Shown: positions 45,830 through 55,392, counted from the stretch's first letter. The stretch: 64,000 bases of DNA from Kastovskya adunca ATA6-11-RM4 (GCA_019359445.1 JAHHHJ010000002.1:186001-250000), one strand, 5' to 3'. The notes: generated by a model from the letters alone, not told the origin. Numbers and translations are program-made.

Positions 45830-47728
45830 TTAGTTTTCGGCTAAAAGAATTATCCTATCTTGAGGTGCAAAGCTAATGAGCTGATCTTTTTTGGGATTGA
45901 TCGTAATACCATAAGCTCTTGCTGTATTGTTAGCATCAGCTTTGCAACGATAGCCAATGGCCGATTCACCGCGTTGCTTGGCGGCTTCAACAACCGTGTA
46001 AAAATTGACGGGATGATCGAGGGCAATATAATCGCTGACAGGCTTGAGATAAATTTCCGAGCCTTCTGGACTAAATAGATCGGCAAACACAGCATTAAGA
46101 CTTTTTTGTTCGGTAACTTGAGCCAGCAGGCGGCTGACAATTTGTTCGCTAATCACAAAATCATCGGGGCGAGTAACTTGCGCCAGCGCTTGATTTCGCA
46201 CATCCAAAATTTCGGTGACAACCTGAAAATTGCAATTGTTGCGATCGGCAATATTCCGGAGATAAAGCAATGTAACTAAGGTTTGAGCATCAGCTCTCTC
46301 TGGCTCTAAGTCAGAATTGCACAGCACGAGAACATGATCGTATTTAGTTAAGTCGAGGTTTTCCAGCACCTGACGCTCAGTGGGATCTCCCTGACGATAC
46401 TGCACAATTTGTTGTTGTAAGTTGAGAGATTCAGTTGATAGATCGACCTCGGCGGCGGGAAACTCTGCAACAACAGTGACGCTAGAGCCGAGTACAACAT
46501 AGCGATCGAGTAGCTGAATAATGCTAATAACGCGATCGTTCCAACCCAAAATTAATGTGTTTTCTGGTGCTCCGATAGGATTTTTATCCTTAACTTGAAT
46601 CGCTTGACGAGCGATTGGGGGGTCAGACAGTGGCGATAGATGAATGGTATTGTCATCTTCACTAATCAAGACGAGTTGTTCGTTAGGTTGTAGCGGCGTG
46701 TTGATGGGTGGGTTAAGCTGGATAGTTCCGTCAGAGTACCGAATCCCCAGCACAGCAGAATCGTTGTAGGCTAATAGCGCATCACCGTAGGTCTTGCCTT
46801 GTAAAGTTGGTTCTGCTTTGAGATAAATTTCATTCCCGCTAAAGTCAAGCAGTTCCATATAAACCATTGATAAACCCGATTGCCGACAAGTTTGCACAAC
46901 GATCCGCGAAATTAGATCGTTGGTGAGTAAAACCTCTATGTCATTCCGTCCGATCAGGTTAACAACGTCGAAACTCTTGGAGTCTTGAACTTGAGCAACG
47001 ATGTGATAGGGTTGGGCGATCGCCCTAGGAATACTGGTAATTGCCAACAGGGTTTTGACGAGTTGAATATCGGCATATTCCTTAGTCGCGTTCAGTAGCA
47101 CCACCGCTCGTGCACTTTGAATGCTGACCATACCCAAGTCAACGATATTGCTGGGGCTACCCGTGCGACAAACTACGCGAATTTTGGGACGTTTACCCAG
47201 GACAGTGGAGAGGGCATCTTCCATCTGCACTTTGTCTTCTTCGCTGAGGATGACAATACAAGTACCGGGTCGATTGGCGTTGGCAAGGGCGAGTTCTGAA
47301 ATGAGGGTAAATACTTGCAGCGACCAACCTAAAATTACGATGTGCTCGGTTTCAATAACGCGGGAACGTCCTTTGCGAAGGTCTTCTAGCTTCGTGTCGA
47401 TGCCACTGCTGAGAACGCCAATCAGGGTACTGATGATGAAGATGCCCCCAAAGGTGACGAAAAGCATGGCAAAACGAAATAACCAACCTGTATCGCCGCC
47501 CATCGTACCTGCGTCTAGGGTACGCATGAGCACGCCCCAAATCGCCTCTAGAGGGTTCAGGCGATCGCTACTTTCAGGAGCAATCCCTGTTAGGCTGACC
47601 AAGAATCCCATTAAAAGGATAAACGCTAAAGAGGTTAAAGCTAAACCACCAATCAGGGCAGCCGTACCTCTAGACATGAAGCTGTCGAACCCGTAATGTA
47701 TGCGATCTGAAAAGCTAATCTTACTCAT
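45830..47728 (-). CDS. CASTOR/POLLUX-like ion channel with RCK (TrkA-N) domains
   Basis: 632 residues. Two membrane helices (about 22-47 and 82-106) surround a pore loop (GVLMRTLDAGTMGGDTGW); the first cytosolic RCK domain begins at HIVILGWS, with a second at NTLILGWNDRVISIIQLL and TrkA-C-like parts between and after. This is the layout of plant CASTOR/POLLUX cation channels and their bacterial relatives. Likely located in a membrane, conducting K+ or Ca2+; selectivity not readable. Confidence 0.9.
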   Translation of the reverse strand: MSKISFSDRIHYGFDSFMSRGTAALIGGLALTSLAFILLMGFLVSLTGIAPESSDRLNPLEAIWGVLMRTLDAGTMGGDTGWLFRFAMLFVTFGGIFIISTLIGVLSSGIDTKLEDLRKGRSRVIETEHIVILGWSLQVFTLISELALANANRPGTCIVILSEEDKVQMEDALSTVLGKRPKIRVVCRTGSPSNIVDLGMVSIQSARAVVLLNATKEYADIQLVKTLLAITSIPRAIAQPYHIVAQVQDSKSFDVVNLIGRNDIEVLLTNDLISRIVVQTCRQSGLSMVYMELLDFSGNEIYLKAEPTLQGKTYGDALLAYNDSAVLGIRYSDGTIQLNPPINTPLQPNEQLVLISEDDNTIHLSPLSDPPIARQAIQVKDKNPIGAPENTLILGWNDRVISIIQLLDRYVVLGSSVTVVAEFPAAEVDLSTESLNLQQQIVQYRQGDPTERQVLENLDLTKYDHVLVLCNSDLEPERADAQTLVTLLYLRNIADRNNCNFQVVTEILDVRNQALAQVTRPDDFVISEQIVSRLLAQVTEQKSLNAVFADLFSPEGSEIYLKPVSDYIALDHPVNFYTVVEAAKQRGESAIGYRCKADANNTARAYGITINPKKDQLISFAPQDRIILLAEN

Positions 47729-47984
47729 CTTGCTGGAAGTCTCCTTGGTGCTGGGAAAATAGTTTTAGGTTTACCATTGAAACCACTCATTTTGAATGGA
47801 TTTTTGAATCCCTAATATCTTGAGGTGATGTATAAAAGTATTCCCATATTTCCCGGCATTAGTTGTACGGTTTGAAAGTTTGTCATCTTAGTTTTAGGGA
47901 ATTGAGAAATATTGACTTCTGTGTTGCTTAGAGTAGTAGTAATCTCAGGCATAGAGGTAAGCCAGATTTTAGTTTGAGCCTTGT

Positions 47985-49853
47985 ATGATAGTTCTTTATC
48001 CGCTTTCAGATTTCCTTGATGGCAATTGTGCTATTAGCGACTTGGCTCCTAGCTATTTCTATGAGGGGCGTTGTCCTCAAAGTGGCGATCGCCTAAGACT
48101 TCCTCGCACTGCTTTGGCAGAAGCGATCGCTGATGGTTTAATGCAATACCTTGCCAAGGATGACCGTTATTCCTCTGAGGGCAAGATGTATGGAGTATTG
48201 CTGGTGGAACTGCCTACTGGTGAACAACGAGTACTCAAAGCCTTTTCCGGTCTGCTTTTTGGTCAAAGTGTTGTTGAGGGTTGGGTGCCGCCAATTCCGG
48301 GACGAGACGAAGTTGCCTTAGAAGAAGCCCGCACCTTAGCTGAGTTGGAGGCGATTAAGCAGGAGTTGATTGCCCTGAAGCAACTGAGCGAACGGCAGCA
48401 GTATGAAACGCGTCAGAACGAGTTTGATCCTCTATTGCAAACAATGAGCGATCGCCATCGACATGACAAACAGCAACGATACGAAAGGCGTCAGAGACTC
48501 TGCCAAACCCTCACAGGAGAAGCGCTGAGTGTTGCCCTCGAACAACTCGACGAAGAAAGTCGTCGCCAGGGAATCGAGCGACGAATACTCAAACGCCAGC
48601 AGCAGATGGTATTGCAACCGCTCAAAACTAAGATTGAAGCAGCGGATGCGCGGATGTGCCAACTCAAACAACAGCGTAAAAATTTGTCTCGCCAATTGCA
48701 GGAGCAATTGCACGCGGCTTATAGCCTGACTAATTTTTCCGGACAGTCTCTATCGTTGCAGCAATTGATGCCCAGAGGCTCAATGCCCACGGGAACCGGA
48801 GACTGTTGCGCCCCAAAGCTGCTGCACTATGCGGCAACGCAGAGACTAAAACCCCTGGCAATGGCGGAGTTTTGGTGGGGGTCATCCGTTCGGGATAAAG
48901 TACAGGGAAAATTTTATGGAGCTTGTACAGAGCGTTGCCAGCCATTGATGGGGTTTCTGCTTTCGGGATTGTCTCAGTGGACTAGGGCGTGCGTTCCAAC
49001 TTCCCCGCCAGATCCAGCTCCCCCTAAATCCCCCTTGGAGATCCCCCCCTCACCCCCTTGGGGTGTACACACAAGTCGGGTGAGAGGGCTTTCCACCGTT
49101 CGATCCCTCCTAGCCAGGGTTAAAAAGGAGGGAACAGAAATCTTAGTCCCTCTTTTTAAGGGGGATTTAGGGGAATCAGACAACCTTTTACATCCTGGTA
49201 AGAGATATGTAGCCCCTTGCAGGGGAGGGGTTCCTATTATTTATGAAGATGAATGGCTGATTGCTGTCAACAAACCCCCCCAGTTACTATCAGTACCTGG
49301 TCGTTATCACCACACCTTTGATAGCGTCCTCAGCCGATTGCGCCATCTGTTGCCCGATGGCATGGCGCTGATGGCAGTGCATCGCCTGGATCAAGAAACA
49401 TCTGGTATCCTCTTGCTGGCACGCGATCGCTCCTCCCATCGCCAACTCAGTCAGCAGTTTCAGCAACGGCAAGTACACAAAATTTACGAAGCTGTACTTT
49501 CCGGTTCTGTGACAGTTGAGCAAGGTGCGATCGCATTACCCTTGTGGGCAGATCCAGAGAATCGCCCCTATCAGAAAGTCGATGAACGGGGTAAACCCAG
49601 CTTGACTCACTTCCAGGTGATCGCGAGGAAAGGAGACTGCACTCGTGTAGAGTTTATGCCGCAAACAGGACGCACCCATCAGTTGAGGGTTCACTCTGCC
49701 GATCCCAGAGGACTGGGAGTGCCGATTTTAGGCGATCGCCTCTATGGATGTCGGGCTGTAAACAGTCGATTGCATCTGCACGCCAGAGAACTGCACCTTC
49801 AGCATCCGCAATCTGGACAAACTCTCCATCTCCAAGCAAAGACACCGTTTTAA
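47985..49853 (+). CDS. RluA-family pseudouridine synthase with in-frame insert
   Basis: 622 residues. Isomerises uridines in rRNA or tRNA. N-terminal ~340 residues are the long helical extension of a cyanobacterial subgroup. The catalytic domain starts at IIYEDEWLIAVNKPPQLLSVPG, with the active aspartate D469 in HRLDQETSGI and a C-terminal LHLHARELHL. Between the two, residues about 346-396 are encoded by a MITE-like inverted-repeat segment (49020-49173) that keeps the frame. Start ATA/ATG area: 47985 is a GTG/ATG-class start with no alternative inside the conserved part. Target nucleotide unknown. Confidence 0.9.
   Translation: MIVLYPLSDFLDGNCAISDLAPSYFYEGRCPQSGDRLRLPRTALAEAIADGLMQYLAKDDRYSSEGKMYGVLLVELPTGEQRVLKAFSGLLFGQSVVEGWVPPIPGRDEVALEEARTLAELEAIKQELIALKQLSERQQYETRQNEFDPLLQTMSDRHRHDKQQRYERRQRLCQTLTGEALSVALEQLDEESRRQGIERRILKRQQQMVLQPLKTKIEAADARMCQLKQQRKNLSRQLQEQLHAAYSLTNFSGQSLSLQQLMPRGSMPTGTGDCCAPKLLHYAATQRLKPLAMAEFWWGSSVRDKVQGKFYGACTERCQPLMGFLLSGLSQWTRACVPTSPPDPAPPKSPLEIPPSPPWGVHTSRVRGLSTVRSLLARVKKEGTEILVPLFKGDLGESDNLLHPGKRYVAPCRGGVPIIYEDEWLIAVNKPPQLLSVPGRYHHTFDSVLSRLRHLLPDGMALMAVHRLDQETSGILLLARDRSSHRQLSQQFQQRQVHKIYEAVLSGSVTVEQGAIALPLWADPENRPYQKVDERGKPSLTHFQVIARKGDCTRVEFMPQTGRTHQLRVHSADPRGLGVPILGDRLYGCRAVNSRLHLHARELHLQHPQSGQTLHLQAKTPF
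49020..49173. repeat. MITE-like inverted repeat inside the RluA gene
   Basis: Perfect 16-bp terminal inverted repeats CCCCTAAATCCCCCTT (49021-49036) and AAGGGGGATTTAGGGG (49158-49173), with an inner TCCCTCC/GGAGGGA pair (49104-49110, 49127-49133). The segment of about 154 bp codes for a proline-rich, low-complexity linker in the RluA protein. The CCCCTAAATCCCCCTT end is a common dispersed cyanobacterial repeat. Confidence 0.85.
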
Positions 49854-50124
49854 GGAGCGTTGATTTTGATCGCCAGGGGGAGTAACTGACACCAAAGCCG
49901 GGGAAGCAAATGCAGGAAGCGATCGCCTAATACCAATTCTCCAAATGCTTGCTACAGATACTTTTCTTACTCCTTTTTTTAAGCCCTGTTGGGGGGATCT
50001 CTGTGTAGCCCTTTAAAAGGGAAACGGTATAACTCTCTACTTCGCCAACACCATTCCGCCATGAATTGATTAAGTTAAAGATAGAAGCCGACGCTCAATT
50101 TCAGCCCTAGGACGATCCAGTGTT

Positions 50125-51219
50125 ATGCCACAGCCTACCCTTTCCCCAAAAGAAGACGAAAAACTCACAAACTTGAAAACCGAGGCTCCGAAGACTAAGA
50201 AGAAGAAAGGGAAGTCACTTCCTCCCAAACTGATCATCAGGCTGGGAAAGTTTGTCTGGACAACCATTTGGCACCTGATGATGTCGAAGCTGGCACCGCG
50301 CAATCAGTCAGGCGAGTACGTGCGTCCCAGCAGCCAGTTTCGGAACTTCGTCGGGACGGAGGAAGGAAATGCGTATCCACCAGCAGTAGGGCGCTACACA
50401 CTCTATGTGGGGATGAGTTGCCCTTGGGCACATCGAACTTTGGTAGTACGAGCGCTCAAAGGGATTGAGGATGCCGTATCGGTATCTATTGTGTCTCCTT
50501 CACCACTAGAAGGCGGCTGGGTACTCAACCAAGAGGAAGAAGGCTGCCGTAGGCTAGCCGATTTGTATGAGCTAGCAGAACCGGATTATGGTGGGCGCTC
50601 TACCGTTCCTGTACTGTGGGACAACCAGACGAAAACCATCGTCAACAACGAGAGTGCAGAAATTATTGTGATGCTGAACTCGGAGTTTAACGAGTTCGCC
50701 AAACATCCCACTCTAGACCTCTACCCGCAGGAACTGAGGGAGAAGATTGACGGGTGGAACGAGAAGATCTATGACTCGGTGAATAATGGCGTGTATCGCT
50801 GCGGCTTTGCTCAAACTCAAGAGGCGTACAACCAAGCCTGCGATGAACTATTCGCCAGCCTGGATGAGATTGACGCTGTGCTAGAGAAGAGTCGATACCT
50901 TTGTGGAGACAGGGTGACGCTGGCAGATGTTCGTCTCTTCACAACATTGTTTCGCTTCGATCTTGCCTACTACGGGCTATTTAAGTGCAATCGCCGCAGA
51001 ATTCAGGACTATCAAAATCTAGGGGCATACCTGCGCGACTTGTATCAGCTTCCCGGAGTTGCTGCTACCTGCAACCAGGAGAGTGTAAAGCAGGACTACT
51101 ATGGCAACCTGTTCCCCTTAAATCCGGGCAGCATCGTCCCTTCTGGCCCTGATATGACGAGCCTCCTGGAACCGCATGGTCGAGAGAGCATCGGCAAGGA
51201 AACCATTAAGCAAAATTGA
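50125..51219 (+). CDS. Glutathionyl-hydroquinone reductase (GST superfamily)
   Basis: 364 residues, YqjG/ECM4/Xi-class glutathione transferase. After a Lys-rich N-terminal stretch (10-40), the active-site C99 is in GMSCPWAHRT; the domain continues with GGRSTVPVLWD, NNESAEIIVML and YRCGFAQTQEAY, then LCGDRVTLADVRLFTTLFRFD. Reduces glutathionyl-hydroquinones using glutathione. It converges on hisC 10 bases away. Confidence 0.93.
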   Translation: MPQPTLSPKEDEKLTNLKTEAPKTKKKKGKSLPPKLIIRLGKFVWTTIWHLMMSKLAPRNQSGEYVRPSSQFRNFVGTEEGNAYPPAVGRYTLYVGMSCPWAHRTLVVRALKGIEDAVSVSIVSPSPLEGGWVLNQEEEGCRRLADLYELAEPDYGGRSTVPVLWDNQTKTIVNNESAEIIVMLNSEFNEFAKHPTLDLYPQELREKIDGWNEKIYDSVNNGVYRCGFAQTQEAYNQACDELFASLDEIDAVLEKSRYLCGDRVTLADVRLFTTLFRFDLAYYGLFKCNRRRIQDYQNLGAYLRDLYQLPGVAATCNQESVKQDYYGNLFPLNPGSIVPSGPDMTSLLEPHGRESIGKETIKQN

Positions 51220-51229
51220 ACGCCAGATT

Positions 51230-52279
51230 TTATTGATAAAGTTCAATCAGCGTGGAGATTAGGACTTCATTTTGTTCCGGGGTGCCGACGGTGATGCGAA
51301 GCTTGTCTTCTAGTCGGGGCTGCTTAAAATAGCGGACGAGGATGCCTCGACGCTTAAGGTTTTGGTAGAACGATTCCGCCTCTATGTGCTGCGGTTGAAC
51401 GAGTAAAAAATTAGCTTGAGACGGCAAAACCTTAAATCCTAACGACTCTAAATCCTGGGCAACTTTAGCTCGCGATCGCTTAACCTTATCGGCATTAGCA
51501 ATTTTATAAGCTTGGTCAGCGATCGCCGCCGCTCCTACCCTACAGGCGATCGCGTCTACGTTGTAGCTGTCTTTGACTTTAATTAATCCCTTTAGTAGGG
51601 TGGGATTGGCGATCGCAAACCCCACCCTCAATCCAGCCAGGGAATAGCCCTTAGAAAGGGTACGTAGAACGATTACATTGTCGTACTTCTGCACTAAATC
51701 TAAGGCATTTTCTTCGGCAAAATCTACATAAGCTTCGTCGATTACCAGTACCCCCGATAGTTGCATCGCTAGCTGATCCAACATTTCTCCTGGCACAGCC
51801 GTACCCGATGGACTATTGGGAGAGGCGATGAACGTCACGGCTCCCTTGGCTGCAATCAGCTCATCAAGCGGTAACTGATAATCTTCTAGATAGGGAATCT
51901 CTCTGGGTTCAGCATCCTGAATCTGAGCCAAAGTCCGATACAGCACATAGGTTGGCGTCGGATACACCACCGCACGCCCCGGTTCCGCACAAGCACGAAC
52001 AATCATCGTCAGTAGGTCATCGCTGCCATTTCCGACTAAAATCCAGTCTTGGGGTATGCCTAGAGCCTGACTCGCCGCTTGCCGAAAAGGTTCAGCCATC
52101 GAATCTGGATAGCGACGCAACCATTCCCCATTCATTTCCTGCATCACTTTCAAGGCTTGAGGAGAAGGAGGATAGGGATTTTCGTTCGTATTCAGTTTAA
52201 TGACGTTGGCTTCTGAATCCGGCTGTTCCCCCGGCTCATAGCCAGACATCTCTTCAATAGTGCGGCGAAAGTAGGTCAT
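51230..52279 (-). CDS. hisC: Histidinol-phosphate aminotransferase
   Basis: 349 residues from ATG 52279; the reading frame extends to 52462 but that part lies antisense to a gene relic and does not resemble HisC. Histidine synthesis, PLP enzyme, aspartate aminotransferase fold. LNTNENPYPPSPQAL near the start, GNGSDDLLTMIVRA, the PLP lysine in RTLSKGYSLAGLRVG and the final ILVRYF and LRITVGTPEQNE are all present. Monocistronic. Confidence 0.95.
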   Translation of the reverse strand: MTYFRRTIEEMSGYEPGEQPDSEANVIKLNTNENPYPPSPQALKVMQEMNGEWLRRYPDSMAEPFRQAASQALGIPQDWILVGNGSDDLLTMIVRACAEPGRAVVYPTPTYVLYRTLAQIQDAEPREIPYLEDYQLPLDELIAAKGAVTFIASPNSPSGTAVPGEMLDQLAMQLSGVLVIDEAYVDFAEENALDLVQKYDNVIVLRTLSKGYSLAGLRVGFAIANPTLLKGLIKVKDSYNVDAIACRVGAAAIADQAYKIANADKVKRSRAKVAQDLESLGFKVLPSQANFLLVQPQHIEAESFYQNLKRRGILVRYFKQPRLEDKLRITVGTPEQNEVLISTLIELYQ

Positions 52280-52387
52280 AACGTTGAGGCATCTCGCTAC
52301 TGGCTTGACAAGATTAATAATAGTAAAGGGAGTTTGGCATTGAAGGCAATGTGCCTGTGCGCTCCCATCATGGCAATATCTCAATAA

Positions 52388-52591
52388 CACTGCGGGTATC
52401 AAGTCATCAAAAAATGGTTGAGCTATCGAGAGCAGAAATTGTTGGGGCGATCGCTCAAACAAGAAGAAGTCATGGAAGTGACCAATATGGCACGACGCAT
52501 TGCAGCAATTTTGTTGCTAGAACCTGAATTAGATGCAAAATATGAAGCGGTGAAACAGGCAACCTACCCTTGGTCAGCCCAAAAGCAATAG
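52388..52591 (+). pseudogene. 3' relic of a type ISP restriction enzyme
   Basis: Open frame without start, preceded by a TAA: GYQVIKKWLSYREQKLLGR and then MARRIAAILLLEPELDA, ending in a stop at 52589. The GYQV-x-KKWLSYRE-x-x-LLGR pattern is the C-terminal end of type ISP (single-chain R-M-helicase) enzymes as I know them. All upstream parts are gone. It is antisense to the false N-terminal extension of hisC. Confidence 0.7.
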
Positions 52592-52652
52592 ATAAGGGAG
52601 GAAGCGTTAATGTCTGAAGTTACTTTGAACACTGAACAAAGGAGAAATCAGC

Positions 52653-52856
52653 ATGAATATTAGTGTCAAAGATCAATTGCTAAAAGAGATAGAAAAAACA
52701 TCCGATTCTACGCTTAAAGAAGTGCTAGATTTCTTGCTGTTTGTCAAATTTAGAGAACTTCAACAAGAGCAATTAGAAATCAGCCTATTGAGTGAATCCA
52801 GTTTAGCGGAAGATTGGTTAACCCCTGAAGAGGATGAAGCATGGCAACATTTGTAA
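52653..52856 (+). CDS. DUF2281-type antitoxin
   Basis: 67 residues: VKDQLLKEIEKTSDSTLKEV, LDFLLFVKF and a C-terminal AEDWLTPEEDEAW that resembles toxin-binding tails. This is the antitoxin arrangement with MazF/PIN toxins. Overlaps the toxin start by 16 bases. Ribosome binding site AAGGAG nine to fifteen bases before the ATG. Confidence 0.75.
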   Translation: MNISVKDQLLKEIEKTSDSTLKEVLDFLLFVKFRELQQEQLEISLLSESSLAEDWLTPEEDEAWQHL

Positions 52857-53098
52857 AAGGCGATATCGTAGTTGTACCTTTTCCCTTCTCAGATTTAACC
52901 AACGCTAAAAGACGGCCTGCATTGGTGCTTGCCGGATTAACCAAAAATGATTTGATTCTTTGTTTGATTACCAGCCAAGCGGCAAATGACAACTATACAA
53001 CGCTAATTGAAAATAACGATTTTGAAACTGGAAGCCTCAGTAAAACCAGTTACCAGAAGAACTTTGAGCGGGATGGAAGCAATGAATATGATTTGTAA
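52841..53098 (+). CDS. MazF/PemK-type toxin, C-terminally truncated
   Basis: 85 residues. The first ~70 match MazF/PemK mRNA interferases: KGDIVVVPFPFSDLTNAKRRPALVL and the CLITSQA strand. After SLSKTSY the sequence changes to QKNFERDGSNEYDL and a stop. The family normally runs about 25-30 residues further. The switch point coincides with the IS6-type transposase relic. Activity is doubtful. Confidence 0.75.
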   Translation: MATFVKGDIVVVPFPFSDLTNAKRRPALVLAGLTKNDLILCLITSQAANDNYTTLIENNDFETGSLSKTSYQKNFERDGSNEYDL

Positions 53099-53180
53099 AG
53101 GACAAGTCAAAGATATAGAGCGAGGCGATGTTGTGGCTCAGGCAGCATTCGGGTGTCAAATTTTGGGAGTAGTGGCATAG
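53052..53180 (+). mobile_element. 3' relic of an IS6-family (IS240-like) transposase
   Basis: In another frame from the toxin: RRTLSGMEAMNMICKGQVKD continuing to a stop at 53178-53180. The GMEAMNM-x-x-KGQVK pattern is the C-terminal end of IS6/IS240 DDE transposases. Only ~42 codons remain; the IS inverted repeats were not identified. Confidence 0.7.
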
Positions 53181-53274
53181 CCTGGTTCTCCACAGAAGAG
53201 CTGTTTGTCTTCACGTATTTACGACACAACCCAAGATTTGTAGTTCAAGTTCAATCGTATTCAGATTAGCAACA

Positions 53275-54138
53275 ATGAATTTTTTTCTCGGCTGTGCTGT
53301 TTGGGGGTACAAAGGGTGGGTTGGCGAACTATTTCCCCCCAAAACTTCAGCAGCAGATTTTTTACACCTCTACAGCCAGCGCTTGACAGCAGTTGAAGGC
53401 AATACAACCTTTTATGCCGTACCTGACCAAGCAACTATCGCGCGTTGGGCAGCACAGACAACAGAAGGCTTTAAGTTTTGCCCCAAACTGCCTCGCCAAC
53501 TCACTCACGGTAATCTGCTGGAACCTTCCATCCCCGGTGCTTTGAAGTTTTTAGAGCAGATGCAGGGGCTACAAAGCCGCCTCGGCCCCCTCTTTGCTCA
53601 ACTTCCCCCCAGCTATGGGCCTAGTTTGCTCAACGACCTGACGGCATTTCTCAAAGCATGGTCTTCCCAAGATGCTCCCCTCGCCTTGGAAGTGCGCCAT
53701 CATGACTGGTTTAAGCCACCTCATGCTGACAACTTGAACGCCCTTTTGGAACAACTGGGTATTGGACGGGTGCTGCTCGATACCCGCCCTGCCTATAGCG
53801 GTTCAGCAAATTACCGCGTCTCCGCCGACCCGCGAAAACCCAAGGTGCCACTGCAACCTGTCGTCACCGCCCCCTTCACCTTGATTCGCTTCATCAGTCA
53901 CCCTGAACGGCAGTACAATCAAGGGTTTTTAGCCGAGTGGGTAACGCTAGTTGACCAATGGTTGCGCCAGGGTACGCAGGTATATTTCTTCGTCCACTGC
54001 CCGATTGAAGTCCATTCCCCCGCAACTGCTCGTTACTTCCAGCAGTTACTTGAGTCACAGGGCGCACCCGTACCGCCTCTCCCCTGGAACGCCATTGACT
54101 CATCGCCAACTCAGTTGAGTTTGTTCCCACTGGAATAA
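53275..54138 (+). CDS. DUF72 (YecE-like) protein
   Basis: 287 residues, TIM-barrel-like DUF72: FLGCAVWGYKGWVGELFPP at the start, FYAVPDQATIARWAAQTTEGFKFCPKLP, then ALEVRHHDWFK and TLIRFISHPE, VYFFVHCPIEVHSPATARYF near the end. The function is unknown, possibly in DNA metabolism. It follows an IS relic and ends at a hairpin. Confidence 0.92.
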   Translation: MNFFLGCAVWGYKGWVGELFPPKTSAADFLHLYSQRLTAVEGNTTFYAVPDQATIARWAAQTTEGFKFCPKLPRQLTHGNLLEPSIPGALKFLEQMQGLQSRLGPLFAQLPPSYGPSLLNDLTAFLKAWSSQDAPLALEVRHHDWFKPPHADNLNALLEQLGIGRVLLDTRPAYSGSANYRVSADPRKPKVPLQPVVTAPFTLIRFISHPERQYNQGFLAEWVTLVDQWLRQGTQVYFFVHCPIEVHSPATARYFQQLLESQGAPVPPLPWNAIDSSPTQLSLFPLE

Positions 54139-54140
54139 AA

Positions 54141-54176
54141 AGAAGCAGGCAGCAATCTTTACTACTACCTGCTTCT
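54141..54176. terminator. Hairpin between convergent genes
   Basis: AGAAGCAGG / CCTGCTTCT, 18-base loop, three bases after the DUF72 stop; likely bidirectional with the PEP-CTERM gene. Confidence 0.75.
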
Positions 54177-54244
54177 ATTAATGTCTAACCGTTGAGAAGA
54201 ATGAATCTGCTACCAAATGAATGAATGGGTCTAGTTAACAATAA

Positions 54245-55042
54245 CTAAGCGCCTACTTGATGCTCTTGCTTGTCCTTCTTTCCTTTGCTCAAGCGCAGAC
54301 CACCTAGCCCAAACAGCAGTAAGGAAGCAACCGTACCTGGTTCTGGAATGTCCTGAGGATCGCGAGGCTTTTTGGGGGGTTTGGGTGTTCCTACTCCTGT
54401 GCCGCTAGCACCGTTGAAGCCATTGCCGTCAATACTTTGGTAGCGGACGCCAAAGTTACTGAGAGCCAGTTTTTTCACATCACCGCTATAGGCAAGGGTC
54501 GCTGTGAACTTGCCAGGAGCATCAGCAGTTTTAACACCACCATTACTACCTCCCTGACAGGTGTTCCCGTTGGTGAAACAGACATCAACAGCACCAAACT
54601 GGTTGGGGAAGGAGCCGCTTCTATCATTGGTGAAAATCCCTGAGGAGCGTGTATTGCCGCTACCGGACTGACTTCCAACTCCTAGTAGAGGTAGATCGAC
54701 ATCAAAACCTAAGGCAGAAGTTCTGGAGTTGATGCCATTACTAGAGGTGTTGTCTAAGGTGATTTCAAACGCCGCCTCAGTTTTAGCTGTATTCCCAGTT
54801 CCAATGAGTGTAAACCCTAGGAATTTAAAGATGGCACTAGAAGAAAGTCCGGTAACGTTGTTTTCATTCACGTTGCCACCAAAGTCAACTGTGAAGTTTT
54901 GACCGATATCCCCAAGACCAACTTCAACGGTACCGCCACTAAAAATGAAGGCTGAAGCCGAAGGTGCGATGACGAGCGAACCCATCGCTACTGTCGATAA
55001 GACTGATAAACCTAACGCTACTTTTGAAAAAGTTTTTGTCAT
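54245..55042 (-). CDS. PEP-CTERM protein, cistern family
   Basis: 265 residues. Signal peptide (LGLSVLSTVAMGSLVIAPSA, cleavage about residue 32), a beta-rich, Gly/Asn-rich exported domain with GFDVDLPLLGVG and one Cys pair (VCFTNGNTC), then the PEP-CTERM tail DIPEPGTVASLLLFGLGGLRL and a basic end. The arrangement fits the cyanobacterial 'cistern family' of exported proteins. Sorted by an exosortase; role unknown. Low expression cues seen. Confidence 0.82.
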   Translation of the reverse strand: MTKTFSKVALGLSVLSTVAMGSLVIAPSASAFIFSGGTVEVGLGDIGQNFTVDFGGNVNENNVTGLSSSAIFKFLGFTLIGTGNTAKTEAAFEITLDNTSSNGINSRTSALGFDVDLPLLGVGSQSGSGNTRSSGIFTNDRSGSFPNQFGAVDVCFTNGNTCQGGSNGGVKTADAPGKFTATLAYSGDVKKLALSNFGVRYQSIDGNGFNGASGTGVGTPKPPKKPRDPQDIPEPGTVASLLLFGLGGLRLSKGKKDKQEHQVGA

Positions 55043-55392
55043 TTCCTTTAACTTTTATTGGCTCACTGCCGCCAGATAGGTAGAGTTGTAAACGACGCTA
55101 CTTTTTCAAGGCGTCTGTAGTCAGCATAACCACCAGTTTTTTGAACTGTCTATACAAAGCTTTGAATCTTCTTGATAGCTTTATACGCTATTGAAATCAT
55201 TAACTTTATATGAAGAATGGCAGTAAAACTACGTAAATTGATTCCTAGAGGAGTTTTTAATGGTGCTTACTTCGTAAAAAAAACTCCAACAATTACTAGT
55301 TGGAGTCTTAAAACTCATGAACCCATCGATTTTGCTACCGCGAAATTACGGAATTCCCAAGATTTTAACTAAACAATTAATCAACCTGAGCA
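55043..55392. other. Intergenic region upstream of PEP-CTERM gene
   Basis: AT-rich; contains the hflX terminator (55275-55306) and presumably the promoter of the PEP-CTERM gene. Confidence 0.45.
55275..55306 (-). terminator. Rho-independent terminator of hflX
   Basis: ACTCCAAC / GTTGGAGT stem with an 8-base loop; on the minus strand followed by eight or nine T residues. Located 87 bases after the hflX stop. Confidence 0.88.
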
